Of a stretch of DNA of 64,000 nucleotides, positions 44,323 to 57,300 are shown piece by piece (position 1 is the first letter of the stretch; the number at the start of each line of letters is the position of its first letter). The stretch is from the NCBI RefSeq assembly GCF_036588685.1, contig NC_086376.1, positions 12,601,911-12,665,910 on the forward strand. Direction: 5' to 3'. The position numbers and the translations under genes were made by a program. Source of the stretch: Mytilus trossulus (lineage: Eukaryota > Mollusca > Bivalvia > Mytilida > Mytilidae). The notes beneath the pieces were generated by a model that saw only the letters and a list, made by a program, of their open reading frames with translations, was not told the DNA's origin and did no database searches.

Positions 44323-47300
44323 CTAAACAATAAACTGATCAACATCTTCTCTTCCTGCCCACATACCATAACCTTTCTCTTTAAAGGTACTATACAAATC
44401 AGTTTTTCTTCTTTGATATTGTTCAGCTGATAGTTTTGCCGTATGGTAATCTATGTGTCTGTCCAGACGTTGATGAAGAAGTCCGTTATGGGGTTGTGTT
44501 ATTGTTTTATACAGACAAAATAATTCTTTCTTGCACAGTCTTGAATAAATGCATGAATCTGGTAGCGGTGACCTAAAATATTTATAAGGATAAAAGTATT
44601 GGCTTTATATGTATCTAACATGTTTAACCCCGCCACATTATTATATGTGCCTGTTCCAAGTCAGCAGCCTGTAATTCAGTGGTTGTCGTTTGTTTATGTG
44701 TTACATATTTGTTTTTCGTTTATTTTTTTTACATAAATAAGGCCGTTAGTTTTCTCGTTTGAATTGTTTTACATTGTCTTATCGGGGCCTTTTATAGCTG
44801 ACTATATGCGGTATGGGCTTTGCTCATTGTTGAAGGCCGTACGGTGACATATAATTGCTAATGTTTGTGTCGTTTTGGTCTTTTGGGGATAGTTGTCTCA
44901 TTGACAATCATACCACATCTTCTTTTTTATATTGACATTTAGAAAAAGAAAATCAACTAGTGTAACGTGTGTATAAGTGTATTGTACAAGGTGGTATAAA
45001 CAGTCATTTGAAAAAGTTTGAAAATAATTACTCGAGCTCGGATTTCATTACATGTAAACGGAAAACTATCTTCTTCTATATAAAAAAATGACCAAAATAT
45101 GAATATGGCATGGATCTGACTACTTAAACTAAATATTGTTAGAACCAACTATTTGTACAGAAAAAAGACTCAGCATTACACAAGGGTTTTTATACGAACA
45201 GAGTGAATTGTGAACAATCATCACCGAAATGTCGTTAGTTTAAGATTGTTGTAAAAGACTTACGTTAAATATAAATCAGGGCTAACTTTTCCAGTTCTAC
45301 CATTCGTAACTTCAGTTGTGTCATCAACAATATTCCAGTTTACGCTGACTGGCTTGGATTTTCCTATCTCGGGTAAATCACATATAGTAGATATAGCAAT
45401 GTCTGGGTGATTAACTATTATGGCGCTCGTTTCACTAGATATACATGGAGCCTGTTTCTTTACTCGACAGCACAAGGCTCTGGACAAATGATTGAAATTG
45501 TAGACATCACCTAATTTAAAAGATAGAACAATCAATATGTTTCTATATTTTTATCTAGATGTCTTGGAAAGTTTAGGTATAGGATGTGGATCAGACATCT
45601 AAGGTCTCTGTTTGATTTGATGAATTTACTTTGTTATCTGTTGTCGAAGATTGTATGCTGACCTCTGGTAATCTCTTAGCTCTTTTTGTCATTGAGTTTC
45701 CAGCTTTCTTATATATGCCTTACATTTTTCTTCTACTTGCTTGTTTTGACTTTTCATCAATTTAGAAAATTTAGAAACAAAACTTTATTCAAAGTTTTAT
45801 CCTGTTCTTAAACACCAAACAACAATACTGGAATATTTTCTAATTTCATTCTGTAATTGAATATGCATATTTTTCACTTACGAATACGAGCGCAGAAGAG
45901 TAAAATAATAGCTTCCATGAATCGGCATACGGTGTTTCGCTTACAAAAAAATATATTCGATGTGGCAATTAAGGTCTACCGATTCTATACAGAAAACTTC
46001 TGTTAACTTACCGACGACTACAGAGGAAAGAAAAAGTGGACTGTCCATTACACTGGATAAGAGAGCACCCTGGAGTCCTAGTACATTCCATTTACAGATC
46101 TTGTCACTACATGACATCTTATGTAGTCTATCATCTGGTAACTCACTTACAGGTATGGCACCTTCACCTGTAGTAAATTGCAAGATAAATAACTTGGAAC
46201 AAGGAAATTGAATTTTAAAAAAAAATATGTACTGACCAACGTAATTGCTAGTTAATATACAGTGCCAAATGTCTTATCATATGTAAAATCACCTGAAATT
46301 ATTTAAATAAAAATTACATAAATAGCACACTTATATATTGTGCAGATATTGAAGAAATCAAAATGCAGATACGAAATTGCCATATTTTAGTTCAGGACCA
46401 AAGTTTAGTGATTGAGTCAGTGTTGTCCAGTTGCAAATGTTTCAGTCATGTTCCCACTTGGTTTGATGAATACATGTATTTTGAATGATGTCTATACTTG
46501 TTAAATGATCGAACAATATTATGTTAGTGATTTACCTCTGGCGATTTTAGCTCGCAACAGTCCTTGCTTCTTGTCTGCTTGAATGGGAAGATGGATATTT
46601 CCTGTATCAGTAAGGGAACCAGGCTGACTGAGGTGAAAAATAGATAAGAAATCTTTCTTATTAAACATTAAATACTAGATACATGTATGAGTAATGTGCA
46701 TATATTTGAAAATGCCTGTACCAAGTCAAAAATATGACGGTTCTTGTCCATTCGTTCTTGATGCGTTTTGTTATTTGATTTTGCCATGTGATTATGGACT
46801 TTCCAAATGGATTTACCTCTGAGTTCAGTATTTTTGTGATTTTACTTTTTAGCAGTACAAGTATCATGTTATTTCATTATTATTTTACAAAATGATCAAA
46901 AGTTACGTTCGAATGTTTTTTTTTCTACATTGGTTATGGTAACACAATAACGCATTATATCGTATAATAATAGAGGTACCTTAATGTAAAGACACTGCCG
47001 TCTCCACACGGAGCCTTTGATATAAATAGATGGAGTTTTAAACCATTTTGTAAAGCTATCCTTTTATTGGGAAGAACTTTCAGCATTCCAAGTGTATCTT
47101 TTCCTTCTTTTTTTAATCGGCATACTTCTTTATATAATACCCTATATGATAAAATAATTAAGCTATATACGTATATATTTCATTAAAAAAATGCAATTTG
47201 TTAAAAATTCTCTGACTATAAGACTTGTACGTTTGACCAATGATCAATTTGTATTTTATCTAAAGATAAATCCTCGCACTCTATATTTTTCCTAAAGTAA

Positions 47301-48335
47301 AAAAAAACATAGCCGAATTAAATAAGTTTAAAAGTACAGGAGCCGGTATTTGAGTTCAAGAAAAAAATATATTATTCAGTGTTTATACAATAATTTTGAA
47401 TTGGTTGTACATGTTTAAGATACTTTAAAAAAAAGTTGACATTGTATTGGTTTTCATTTTTTATTTTGCATTGTCGATATTGAAGGAATTCACAAATATG
47501 TTCTATGTCTAAAATTGCTTTCCAAATAAATAGTGATAGAGGGTTTATTTCTTCTATGTGTGATATTCAACACATTTAGATAGCTTTTTTTAATTATGAA
47601 TAATTTTTACCTGAATGAGAAAAAACTTATTTGCTGCTTTTACAAAATCTGCATAGAAAATAAATATGATACCTTTGAAATCCTCTTTTAGCAATAATTT
47701 CAGCATGTGAGTCAATAACAGTTTCTCCGTTATTTTCCAAAGATTCCTCATCTACAAAAACATTACCTGTAAAAATGATATAAAAGAACATAAATATAAA
47801 AAAAAAAGAAATGCAAATGTTTAAACTTAAAAATTCTTCGGAAATAAGAAAAGTCTTTTTTCCTGTTTTAGCCATGTTGTTGTCAGTTTATTTTCGACCA
47901 ATAGTTTAAATGTGCTGGCCTTTTGTATCATTCGCCTTTTTTTAATTGTTGAGCAAGATGTGTTTATCAAATCAAGTTTTTATACATAGAATACACTGTG
48001 ATAACATCTAAATTGTTTTCAAAATGGTGTGTACAGTATCATTTAAATTCTAAATATATTTTTACATAAAACTATCGACAAAACAAGTTATGCAATTTGC
48101 GCCTCAGAATTATTTATTTCTAAATTTATGTTTTTATTCTAGAATGTATAGTCTTACCAGATCCAAGACTTAGGACAGTTTTCTGACCAGTCAGACAATT
48201 CTCCATGATAATCGATGCTACCACCGATTCTTTATCGATACTGACGATGACATTGTGTGTTACGGATTCAAATGTTTTATGAGTGATCATCGCTAGTTCA
48301 TCATAAGGTGGCAAGCGTAAATATCTGGGGAAATT
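44323..48335 (-). other. ADAR deaminase domain (seven exons)
   Basis: Begins [16 protein letters not shown]. The zinc and catalytic motifs are complete: [11 protein letters not shown] (His and catalytic Glu, about 47699-47707), APCGDGSVF (Cys, about 47008) and [14 protein letters not shown] (Cys, about 46110). GEGAIPV, which holds the base-flipping-loop Glu of ADARs, is present. The segment between GEGAIPV and the SCSDKI motif is only about 11 residues ([11 protein letters not shown]), against roughly 21 in ADAR1/ADAR2 as I recall them, and the usual Trp-Asp-Gly of that loop is missing. The C-terminus has the expected GYGMW motif before the stop. This looks like an active deaminase with possibly altered substrate handling. 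Confidence 0.9.
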
Positions 48336-51300
48336 CTACAAAATGATGTAAAATAAGAAGGTGGTACTACTGAGGCTATCATGACTCGTCAATATTATAT
48401 CATATCATTTTAACTTTACTTTTACATGCGCATGTAGTATGATTGTCTTACGCATAACACTTATTATGTTTTCATATGCCAAGTATCATTATTTTAAGAC
48501 ACTTTAATCTAACCGTAAATGTGCCTTTATGCACTTTTCATGATATTGCTGAATTCAATTAATTCAGAAGTGCAGCAGCCTATGTTTGTGTGCAAGTACG
48601 AAAGAATTTATTTCGTTTTGATACAATAATTTGGATTTGGTTTACAGGGGGAAGGTATTTACACTTAATATTTGATATTGCATTATAAAGTTTTGTTTTT
48701 GTCGAGAAGTAATGACCCCTACAATTATTAAATTCGGAAGTTGTTTTTTCAGTGTCGTGTTAAACGGTTGTAGCAGGAATAGAAGAAACAAGAGGATAGA
48801 AACTTGACAAGTATATGCCCTAGCAAAAAGTTTGAATGCTGAATACAAATATAACGAGAAAATGTGGTGTGATTGCTAACAAGAAGCTATCCACCATGAC
48901 ACAATGATGTAGATTGAGTAACTAGTCCCCCTGTTTTTTTAAAAGCGTATGAATACATATAGCGAGACATCTTGACCGACTGGTTATAACATTATTTAGA
49001 TTAACCACTGAAAGTACAAAATCGACGAGGGGTTTGAGAGCTGATTACTCCCCCCCCCACGCTTTTACACACACGCTCGCCGTCGGCAAAGTATGCAAAA
49101 ATAGAGGGACGATCTCTTGAATCCGCCAGCACTCAATGATTTTAAGATTAGAATATCAAGAAGATAGTATTTTTTACTAACCGTTTTAGGATAACAACCC
49201 CCACGTTCTTCTGATATCTGTTGTACAGCTTTGTTTGCAGCGTCCAGTTCTGCCCTTTGTAGACTAGTCCCAAATCCTGATGATATTATTTCACCACCAA
49301 TGTACAGGTCAACTTCAAATCTGAAAATATTTGTTATCAGCAAATTAATGTCTACACAAATTAATGTCTACAAACATGTTTTTTAAAGATACCCTTCTGG
49401 TCATTTTAAATATAGGTTGTATTATTTCAAGTAGCATTCTCTCAGTCTCTCAACTTACTAGTACTGTAAGAGATCAAACATAGTTTCTATGGTGGATCAG
49501 ACATAAGAAATAGTATGTAGTATGACTCTTCATTGGAATTATTTTAATGTATACATGCAAGAAGGTGCTAATTCTTCTACCAGTATTGAAGCATTGCAAC
49601 TCACTCTGTCTCATTCTGTTGACAGACTTTTCAGGTCAGCTTCATTCTCGGTTACGGTTTTATGATTTGAATTTTTCTAAGGTTTATTCTGTATCACAAC
49701 AACACGGTATCAATTTCAATACAAACTATCCGCATTTTCGAGAATAAATGTCTCTTAACGTATGCTATAACTATAACTTAAACTATACACAGTGTTGGCT
49801 ATCTGTGCAGCAAATACAATAAAAAAGATGAAAAAACAAGAATGTGTCCAAAGAACACGGATGCCCCACTTGCACTATCCTTTTCCATGTTCCATGGACC
49901 GTGAAATTGGGTAATAATCTCATTTGGCATTAAAATAAGAAAGATTATACTATTGGGAACATGTGTACTAAGTTTCAAGTTGATTGGACTTCACTTTTAT
50001 CAAAAACTACCTAATTTGGCTTTAAAATTAGAAAGATCATATCATAAGCAACAAGTGTATTAAGTTTCAAGTTGATTGGACTTCAGCTTCATCAAAAACT
50101 ACCTTGACTTAAAACTTTAACCTGAAATGGGACGGACGGACGGACGCACAGACGGACGGACGAACGAACGGAGCCACAGACCAGAAAGCATAATGCCCCT
50201 CTACTATCGTAGGGGGGGGGGCATAAAAATCTTATTGGTTCTGTACTGAAATCCAAATGTAGGATATGATACAGTACCTGATTGCCTTTTAAACAAGTTG
50301 ACTTTTATTAGTTTTCAGTATTTGTTTGTCTGCGTTTCCCACTGTCATTGTAATGGGTCTGGTAGTAACAATTGTGAACAACAGATTTGAATAAGAGTCA
50401 AATATTAAATCTGCCTATAGTAGGATGTTCTCTATTGTTATAGGGTTTTAAAATGTCAAGAAATTATGTATTTGTTTCACATTTTATTTATTTTATATTT
50501 TTCCGTTTTGAGAATGGTCATTCTATATCGATAAAAGCAAATATGGTATGGGTGCCAATAAGACAATTCTCCATCCAATTCCAAATTTGTAAAAGGTAAT
50601 CATTGTAGGTCAAGGTCCGGTCTTCATCACGGAGCTTTGGCTCACTGAAAAGCAAGCTAGAAAGGACCAAAGAATGACTCGTTTAAAATCATTCAAATAG
50701 GGAAACCAACTGTCAAATCTTGATAAAAAAAAACGAGATACCACACCAACAAACGACAACCGCTGAATATTGGGTTCCTGCATTAGGACAGGTGCGAACA
50801 AATGCAGCGGATTTAAACGTTTTAATATTTAAAAAAGTGAATATGAATGGAAATTTGCGTTATACCTTAAAGCATGGTCAGGGCCATATTTGTTAGCGTG
50901 TTCATAAGAAATAGACTTCCGTCTCGACTGGACCCAATCATCCAGTATACATTTTGCATCTTTAGGAATTGCATTACTGTTTTCATGATTGCTATCCTGA
51001 AAAAGAATGTTAAAATTATTTTTAAAGGTTAGCGAATCAAAAAGCACTGTGTACAGTTTATGAATCGGTGATGTCTAAGAGTCAAACAGAAACGTTAACC
51101 ATGCTACTTTACGATGCATATTTACCGGAGCGTGTTATTAAGATTAATACTGTGTGCGTCGTTGGTGAATCAAAAGTTGCAGAATTTTCCGGGGCACAAT
51201 ATTTTACCCTCTTATCTTTGATAGAATTCATGGTACTAAATGTTAAGTTTTTTTGCGTGGTGTTTTGTCGGCTTCTGCATGCGTGTCATTTCGTTGTTTC

Positions 51301-54300
51301 TGTTTTTCTTCGACTAACGAATTGTTTGTGTACTAATGTTTATCTGTTGATCTTTGCTATATATATTTAAGACATATAGATTAATACATGGGCTTTTCCA
51401 TATCAGCCTGGGTATCATCCCGAGACCCCCATATCAACCCGACACGGAGTCGAGGTGCTGATATGAGTCGAGGGATGATACCAAGGCTGATATGGAAAAG
51501 GCCATGTATTAATCTCTTTATCATATACTTCCGACAATGGTTTTATTTACGACAAATAAACAAATGCAATAACTAAAACAGTCACAAACTTTATAAGGAA
51601 GTTAAATTATGAATCAAATATACTATAATTGTCCAACAACAGCATCACTACCTCCATATATATATATATGGTAAGTAAACATTTCCTATAGAGGCATTTT
51701 TAAACCTTGGAATTTGGATGAGTTTTATGATCATTATTCCTCCATGTTTGTTGTACTATAAAAGAGGGACGAAAGATACCTAAGGGACAGTCAAACTCGT
51801 AAATCTAAAACAAACTGACAACGCCATGGCTAAAAATGAAAAAGACAAACAGAAAAACAATAGGACACATGACACAACATAGAAAACTAAAGAATAAACA
51901 ACACGAACCCCACCAAAAACTAGGGGTGATCTCAGGTGCTCCGGAAGGGTAAGCAGATCCTGCTCCACATGCGGCACCCGTCGTGTTGCTTATGTGATTA
52001 CAAATCCGGTAAATAGTCTAATTCGGTAGGTCAAATTCATGAAAGGGAAGGGGATTGTAGTTACGACGTAAGGAACATATCCGATATCATTTGTGAAACG
52101 GTTATTCCATAACGGTCAACCAACTCGTGATGGCGTCCGTAAAATTTACGAAGGGATGATTTCAACTTCACCATTTGGAACTCTTGGTTTAATAGCTTCC
52201 TTGTGAGCAGTAACCCTCTATCAAGAAAATCATGATAGGAAATGCAAGCACGGGAATATCGTATCAATTGGGAGATATATACCCCGTATGCAGGTGCTGC
52301 TGGAATGTTGCTACTTAGAAATGGAAAGTTCACAATTGGAAAGCTGAAATCATCTCTTTTGTCGTAAAGTTTTGTCTTCAACCGACCCTCATTGTCAATT
52401 TCTAGATGTAAGTCAAGATATGAAGCCGACTTAACTGTATCTGTAGTATCCTTTATCTCCAATTCGATGGGATAGATGCGATCCACATAGTCACCAAATT
52501 TTGAATTGTTTAGTGAAAGAACGTCATCTATATAGCGGAAAGTAGAGTTAAAGGATATTGCTAACTTCTTATCTTTCTTCCTAAGAAGTTCCTGCATGGA
52601 GTCAGCCTCATAATAATAAAGAAACAAGTCAGCAAGTAGAGGGGCACAGTTTGTTCCCATTGGGATGCCGACAGTCTGTTGAAAAACACGTCCTCCGAAC
52701 GTAACAAATATGTTGTCAATCAAGAAATCAAGCATCTTGATAATATCGGTTTCAGAGAATTTTTTGTTTGAATCAGAATGATTCTTTACAAAGTATGATT
52801 TATCCCTCCCTAAGACAAGATACTTGTATCTACGTTGGCCATTCTTTTTTATGAAGCAAAGTAATACCAACTCTTTTAATTTGTCTTTTAGTTTGGAATG
52901 TGGAATACTTGTGTAAAGAGTAGAAAAGTCAAATGTTTTAATACTGTTACAAGATGAAAGAGAGTTAGATTGTATGTACTCTTTGGAATTTTTAAGTATC
53001 CACATCTGATTCACGCCACCTCTAGAATAGGCAGTTTCACAATAACTTTGAAGCCCGTCTTTGATTGCTGATAAAATGGATGTTAATAATATAGAAAGGG
53101 GTTTCGTGGAGCACTTGGAAGACCCAGTAATATACCGTTGTTTGTAAGGACACTTATGTAGTTTAGGTATCCAATACAGTGATGGAAGATCCAGTTCTTC
53201 ATCTTTGGTTGAAATACCAAAGGAACAAAGAACAGACCTATGATTATCCAGGATTTCCTCTTTGGTAAGTGTCGTGAGGGTATATGTTGGGTTTCCAAGT
53301 GAATTGTCTATACCTAATTCGTTTATCAAACAATTAATGTAATGACTTTTACAGATAAAAACGATGTTATTTGGGGCTTTGTCTGCGGGGACAACAACAT
53401 ATTCATCATGGAGGTCAGATAGGTGTTTAGCAACATTTGGATCTTTGAAGATTGACGTAGCATGGGCATTGAAGGACCCATTCAGTTTCTTAATTCTGAT
53501 TTGTATTAACGACCTCACTGCCTTAATCCATTCGGATAGAGTGTCTACGTCTTCCTTCTCGCGCTTAGCCCATTGCCTGGCATAATCCTCGACTGAATCC
53601 ATCAAAATTTTAAAGTTGTGTTTCCAATTGATGGATTTAGGCTCACCATATTTCGGACCTTTCGATAACACGGTTCATAATTGTCAATGGCATTTGTTAG
53701 CAAGTACTAAACTATCCCCACAAAAGTTCCCGTAAATTTTGAAATCGTCATAAAAAAATATCTGAAGTCACAATGGGTACGTAAACAACCGATACCGGAA
53801 ATACCGGAAGTAACTTGCACGAGAGGCACTATTATGGATTTTGTGCACGAGATGCACCTGATATGGGTTATCAGCCCGGGTGGGAAATTATGGCTTGTGT
53901 ACTTCCGCTCGTTACACATATGCAAAAGCTATCATATCAATGCTAAGTACATAATAAATAGCGTTATCAGTTTATTTTCGACTAGTGAGTTTGAATATTC
54001 CTAAGATATCGTTCACTTCGATTTTATTCGATTCATGATAGGCATCGATATTTTTTCATGCTTCCAAAATAGGACAATACAACAATGGAATCTAGTATTT
54101 TAAATTGTATTTCCTAAATAATTTTGATATCACTACTCATCACTAGAAACACATGCCAATTTCTTTGTTTTGTTTTATATTATGAGTAAAAGAAGATTAA
54201 ATTTGTTATGTGAAGTATCTAAACTTGTACGTCAAGTACACCAACTCAACATAAAAAACATTACAAAAGACGCAAGGGTCAACACACAGTTGTTGATATC

Positions 54301-57300
54301 AAACGATTAATATATCTCTAAACAATAAATAAATTTCTCTAAACACGTTATGAATAAATTAGTCAGGGACAACTGGCGGATCCAGGAATTTTCATAAGTG
54401 GGGGCCCACTAACTGCCTAAGAGGGGACCCGCTCCTTTCACGCTTCAGTGAATTCCTATATAAGCAACCATTTTAAATGTTAAATAATACACTTGGTAGT
54501 GTGATTATTATATGTATCTGGTTATAAGCTAATAATTTAATTGTATATATAACAAACCTGATCAGATATATCAGAAAAAGTAAGGTTTCCTTCATTAAAT
54601 TGTTTCAATATTTTACGTGCTGCGGATCGTTCTGAATTCTGTATGCTATTGCCCGTTCCTATTGCGCACGGTGTATCGTTTATGAAGAGCTGTACTGTGA
54701 ATCTGAAGGGCAATATATAGAAAGAAGTTTGAATTAATTTCAATAGCAAAAAGCGACAAAAGCTATTATAAACCAAAAAAATATCGTTGAAGCAGAACCA
54801 AACAAGCAAACTGACTTAAATTATCATCAACCAAGCTGTTGTATAACAGTTTGAACATCACACCTATTATATTATAAACAAGCTGTGGATAATATGATCA
54901 CTTAGATAATTATGCCCAAGGTGTATTTGTAATTTTGAAATCTAGAAGGTAAATGGTACGATAAGATAATAAAGTATCACATTTAATGTAAAATATAGAA
55001 CACTCGGATTCAAATGAAAAAAGCGATATAATATTTGCAATTATACTAACGTTAGCTCGTGAGCAGAACCTGTCCTTGATATTTCTGTGTATTTGATATT
55101 CCGGATATGGCGCTTCTGTAATTTCTCATTTAGCAGTGATTTCGGATCAGCTTCAATCTAAATCAACAAGTGATGAATGAATATCAAGTGTTTTAAGATT
55201 TAAGATGACAAGATTTTTTCGAAACAAACCAGGAGATGGACGGATGGGTCGACAGAGGTTTTATTTATTTTTATTTTAAACAAGTGTATGCATCGTGGAT
55301 GTCCTAACTTTTAAGACTTAGAGTGATACAAGCAGCTACTTATGTTTTCGAATTCTTAATCTTTCTTTAAATAAATATTATATGTAAAAGAAAAGGATAT
55401 AATGAAGCATACATATCTACATTCTGGCAAACATTATGAATATGATATTATGAATATGATTTATGTACTCTAGTTCAAATGAGGACATTTGACAATCAAA
55501 TTCCATTTCGTTGACATTCGTGTATGATCACTTTTACTCTAAATACAATTATATGTAATTGTTATGTTTTAAAGAGACTAAAAAGATTTACGCATATTGA
55601 AAAATTTGTCTCATAAACAAACTAAAAATTATACCTAAAAACATTTGTAATTAAAAAATAACTAGATATAATTTAATGAAACATAGTTTTAAATAATTAC
55701 TCCGTTTCTGGTAAAAGTAATAAAATCTGTATTAATCCCGAGTTGTTGAACAGCAGAAATAGCTGCACGCTGTTGTGCTTCCTTCTTTCTGGACCCAATA
55801 CCAGTTCCACACAGTGCACCATCAACATATACATTTACCCTGAAACTGAAAATTAGATCCGGTATGATTGAAGTCACAATTATTTAGAAAATCATACTGA
55901 AGAAAGAAAAGGAAACGATACAGCCTAACTGCAGGGGCGGATCAAGACAATCTTAAAAAGGGTGTTCCAAACCAGGAACAAAAAAAGGGGAGTCCAATAA
56001 TATGTCCCTATTTAAATGCATTGATTGTCTTAAATAACCCCCGACCCCCTGGATCCGCCTTTGTAATGGTAGCAATGATTTTGAAGAAGGTATGACGAAG
56101 AAGAAATTAATTTAAATTAAAGAAAACTTCAATATTTATTGAGTATTTTGAAATATTGGGGAATTAAATCATAACAATGAATATGAATCGTCATATACAA
56201 ATGTTACTCACCACTTTTCATGATCCGGACCACTTTCCTGTGCTCTATACTCTATAACTTTCTCGTGTTGTTGTTTCCATTCATTAAGAATACATTTTGC
56301 ATTTATGACGTCGTTCCTTAATGTTATATGCTGTCAATCAAATTCATATTCATATCAAATATAGATAAACAGTAAAATGTATATCTTCAATACATCACTA
56401 TTTACATCTTACATTAAAAATAAATATTCATTTACACAATACGTGATTATTAAAGTGCCCCGAGGAGTAATACAAATATCAAAACATATATATATAAATT
56501 TCCTTGTTTATTTTGATTTTAGACTTTGGTTCTCATTTTCGTCGTTGTTTCAAATGTGATAATTTTGATCCATTGTCGTGTAAATATGAATGAGACACGA
56601 ACATAGACAAAGGTTGCTACTTATAAGCAAATATCAATATGAGTTATAACTATGCTTTAGATTTAAAAATACCAATAAAAATAAATCATAAGTTATCGTC
56701 CTTGACATTATCGAATAGAGTCAACAGTAGTATACCGCTGTTCAAAATTCATAAATCGCCAGAAAAAAAAACTGCACACCATATCCCCATGAAAATTGTT
56801 TTGACAATAGAAATTTAATTTATAGAAACCTGTGGTGATGTGTGAAATTAAACAGGAAATCGTATCAAAAGCATTGAGCTGCAACATGTTACACAGAACA
56901 TAATTTTTTATTTTGTAGAATTTATTGTTAAAATGTTTAAAATGTAGACATTTATAACCTGCTTATTATATTTCTTGGATTTTGATAGGCTAATGACAGG
57001 TAGTTAAAAACCAATAGCCAACCATGTTACCTAACCAATATAGTGTTGCATATAATAACTATTATTCCTACAATCTTCACTCGGGGTTTCCAAAGTTCCG
57101 CGGTTGTTCCAAGTGAAAAATTCCGTATATTACCCGTGATGTTTGCAATTAAATATGTTATCTATGTAATCTACTAACGATTTTAACGAGTAGAACATGC
57201 TATTGCGACTGCGTAAACAACACAGCATTAAATTCTGAAGTTTATCGAATACCAAACTCCAAATTTCTGCATCAATTGAGGAGTGATATAAAAGCAGTAT

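Larger units (their letters stand above)
49182..50996 (-). other. dsRNA-binding domain 3 (two exons)
   Basis: Exon 50996-50866 reads [20 protein letters not shown] and KYGPDHALR. Exon 49320-49182 reads [19 protein letters not shown] and [14 protein letters not shown]. The two are joined by a phase-2 intron at the same point as in dsRBD1 and dsRBD2. The second-helix lysine pair of strong dsRNA binders is replaced ([10 protein letters not shown]), so binding may be weaker. Confidence 0.88.

Noticed and set aside
52061..53671. Retroviral or viral origin for the reverse transcriptase ORF
   Set aside because: There is no gag, protease, integrase or LTR, and the motifs fit a retroelement of the Penelope-like or related non-LTR kind.
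53672..53900. Possible hammerhead ribozyme upstream of the reverse transcriptase, as some Penelope-like elements have
   Set aside because: A CTGATA...TATCAG palindrome is present, but the conserved CUGAUGA and GAAA core could not be found in the required order on either strand.
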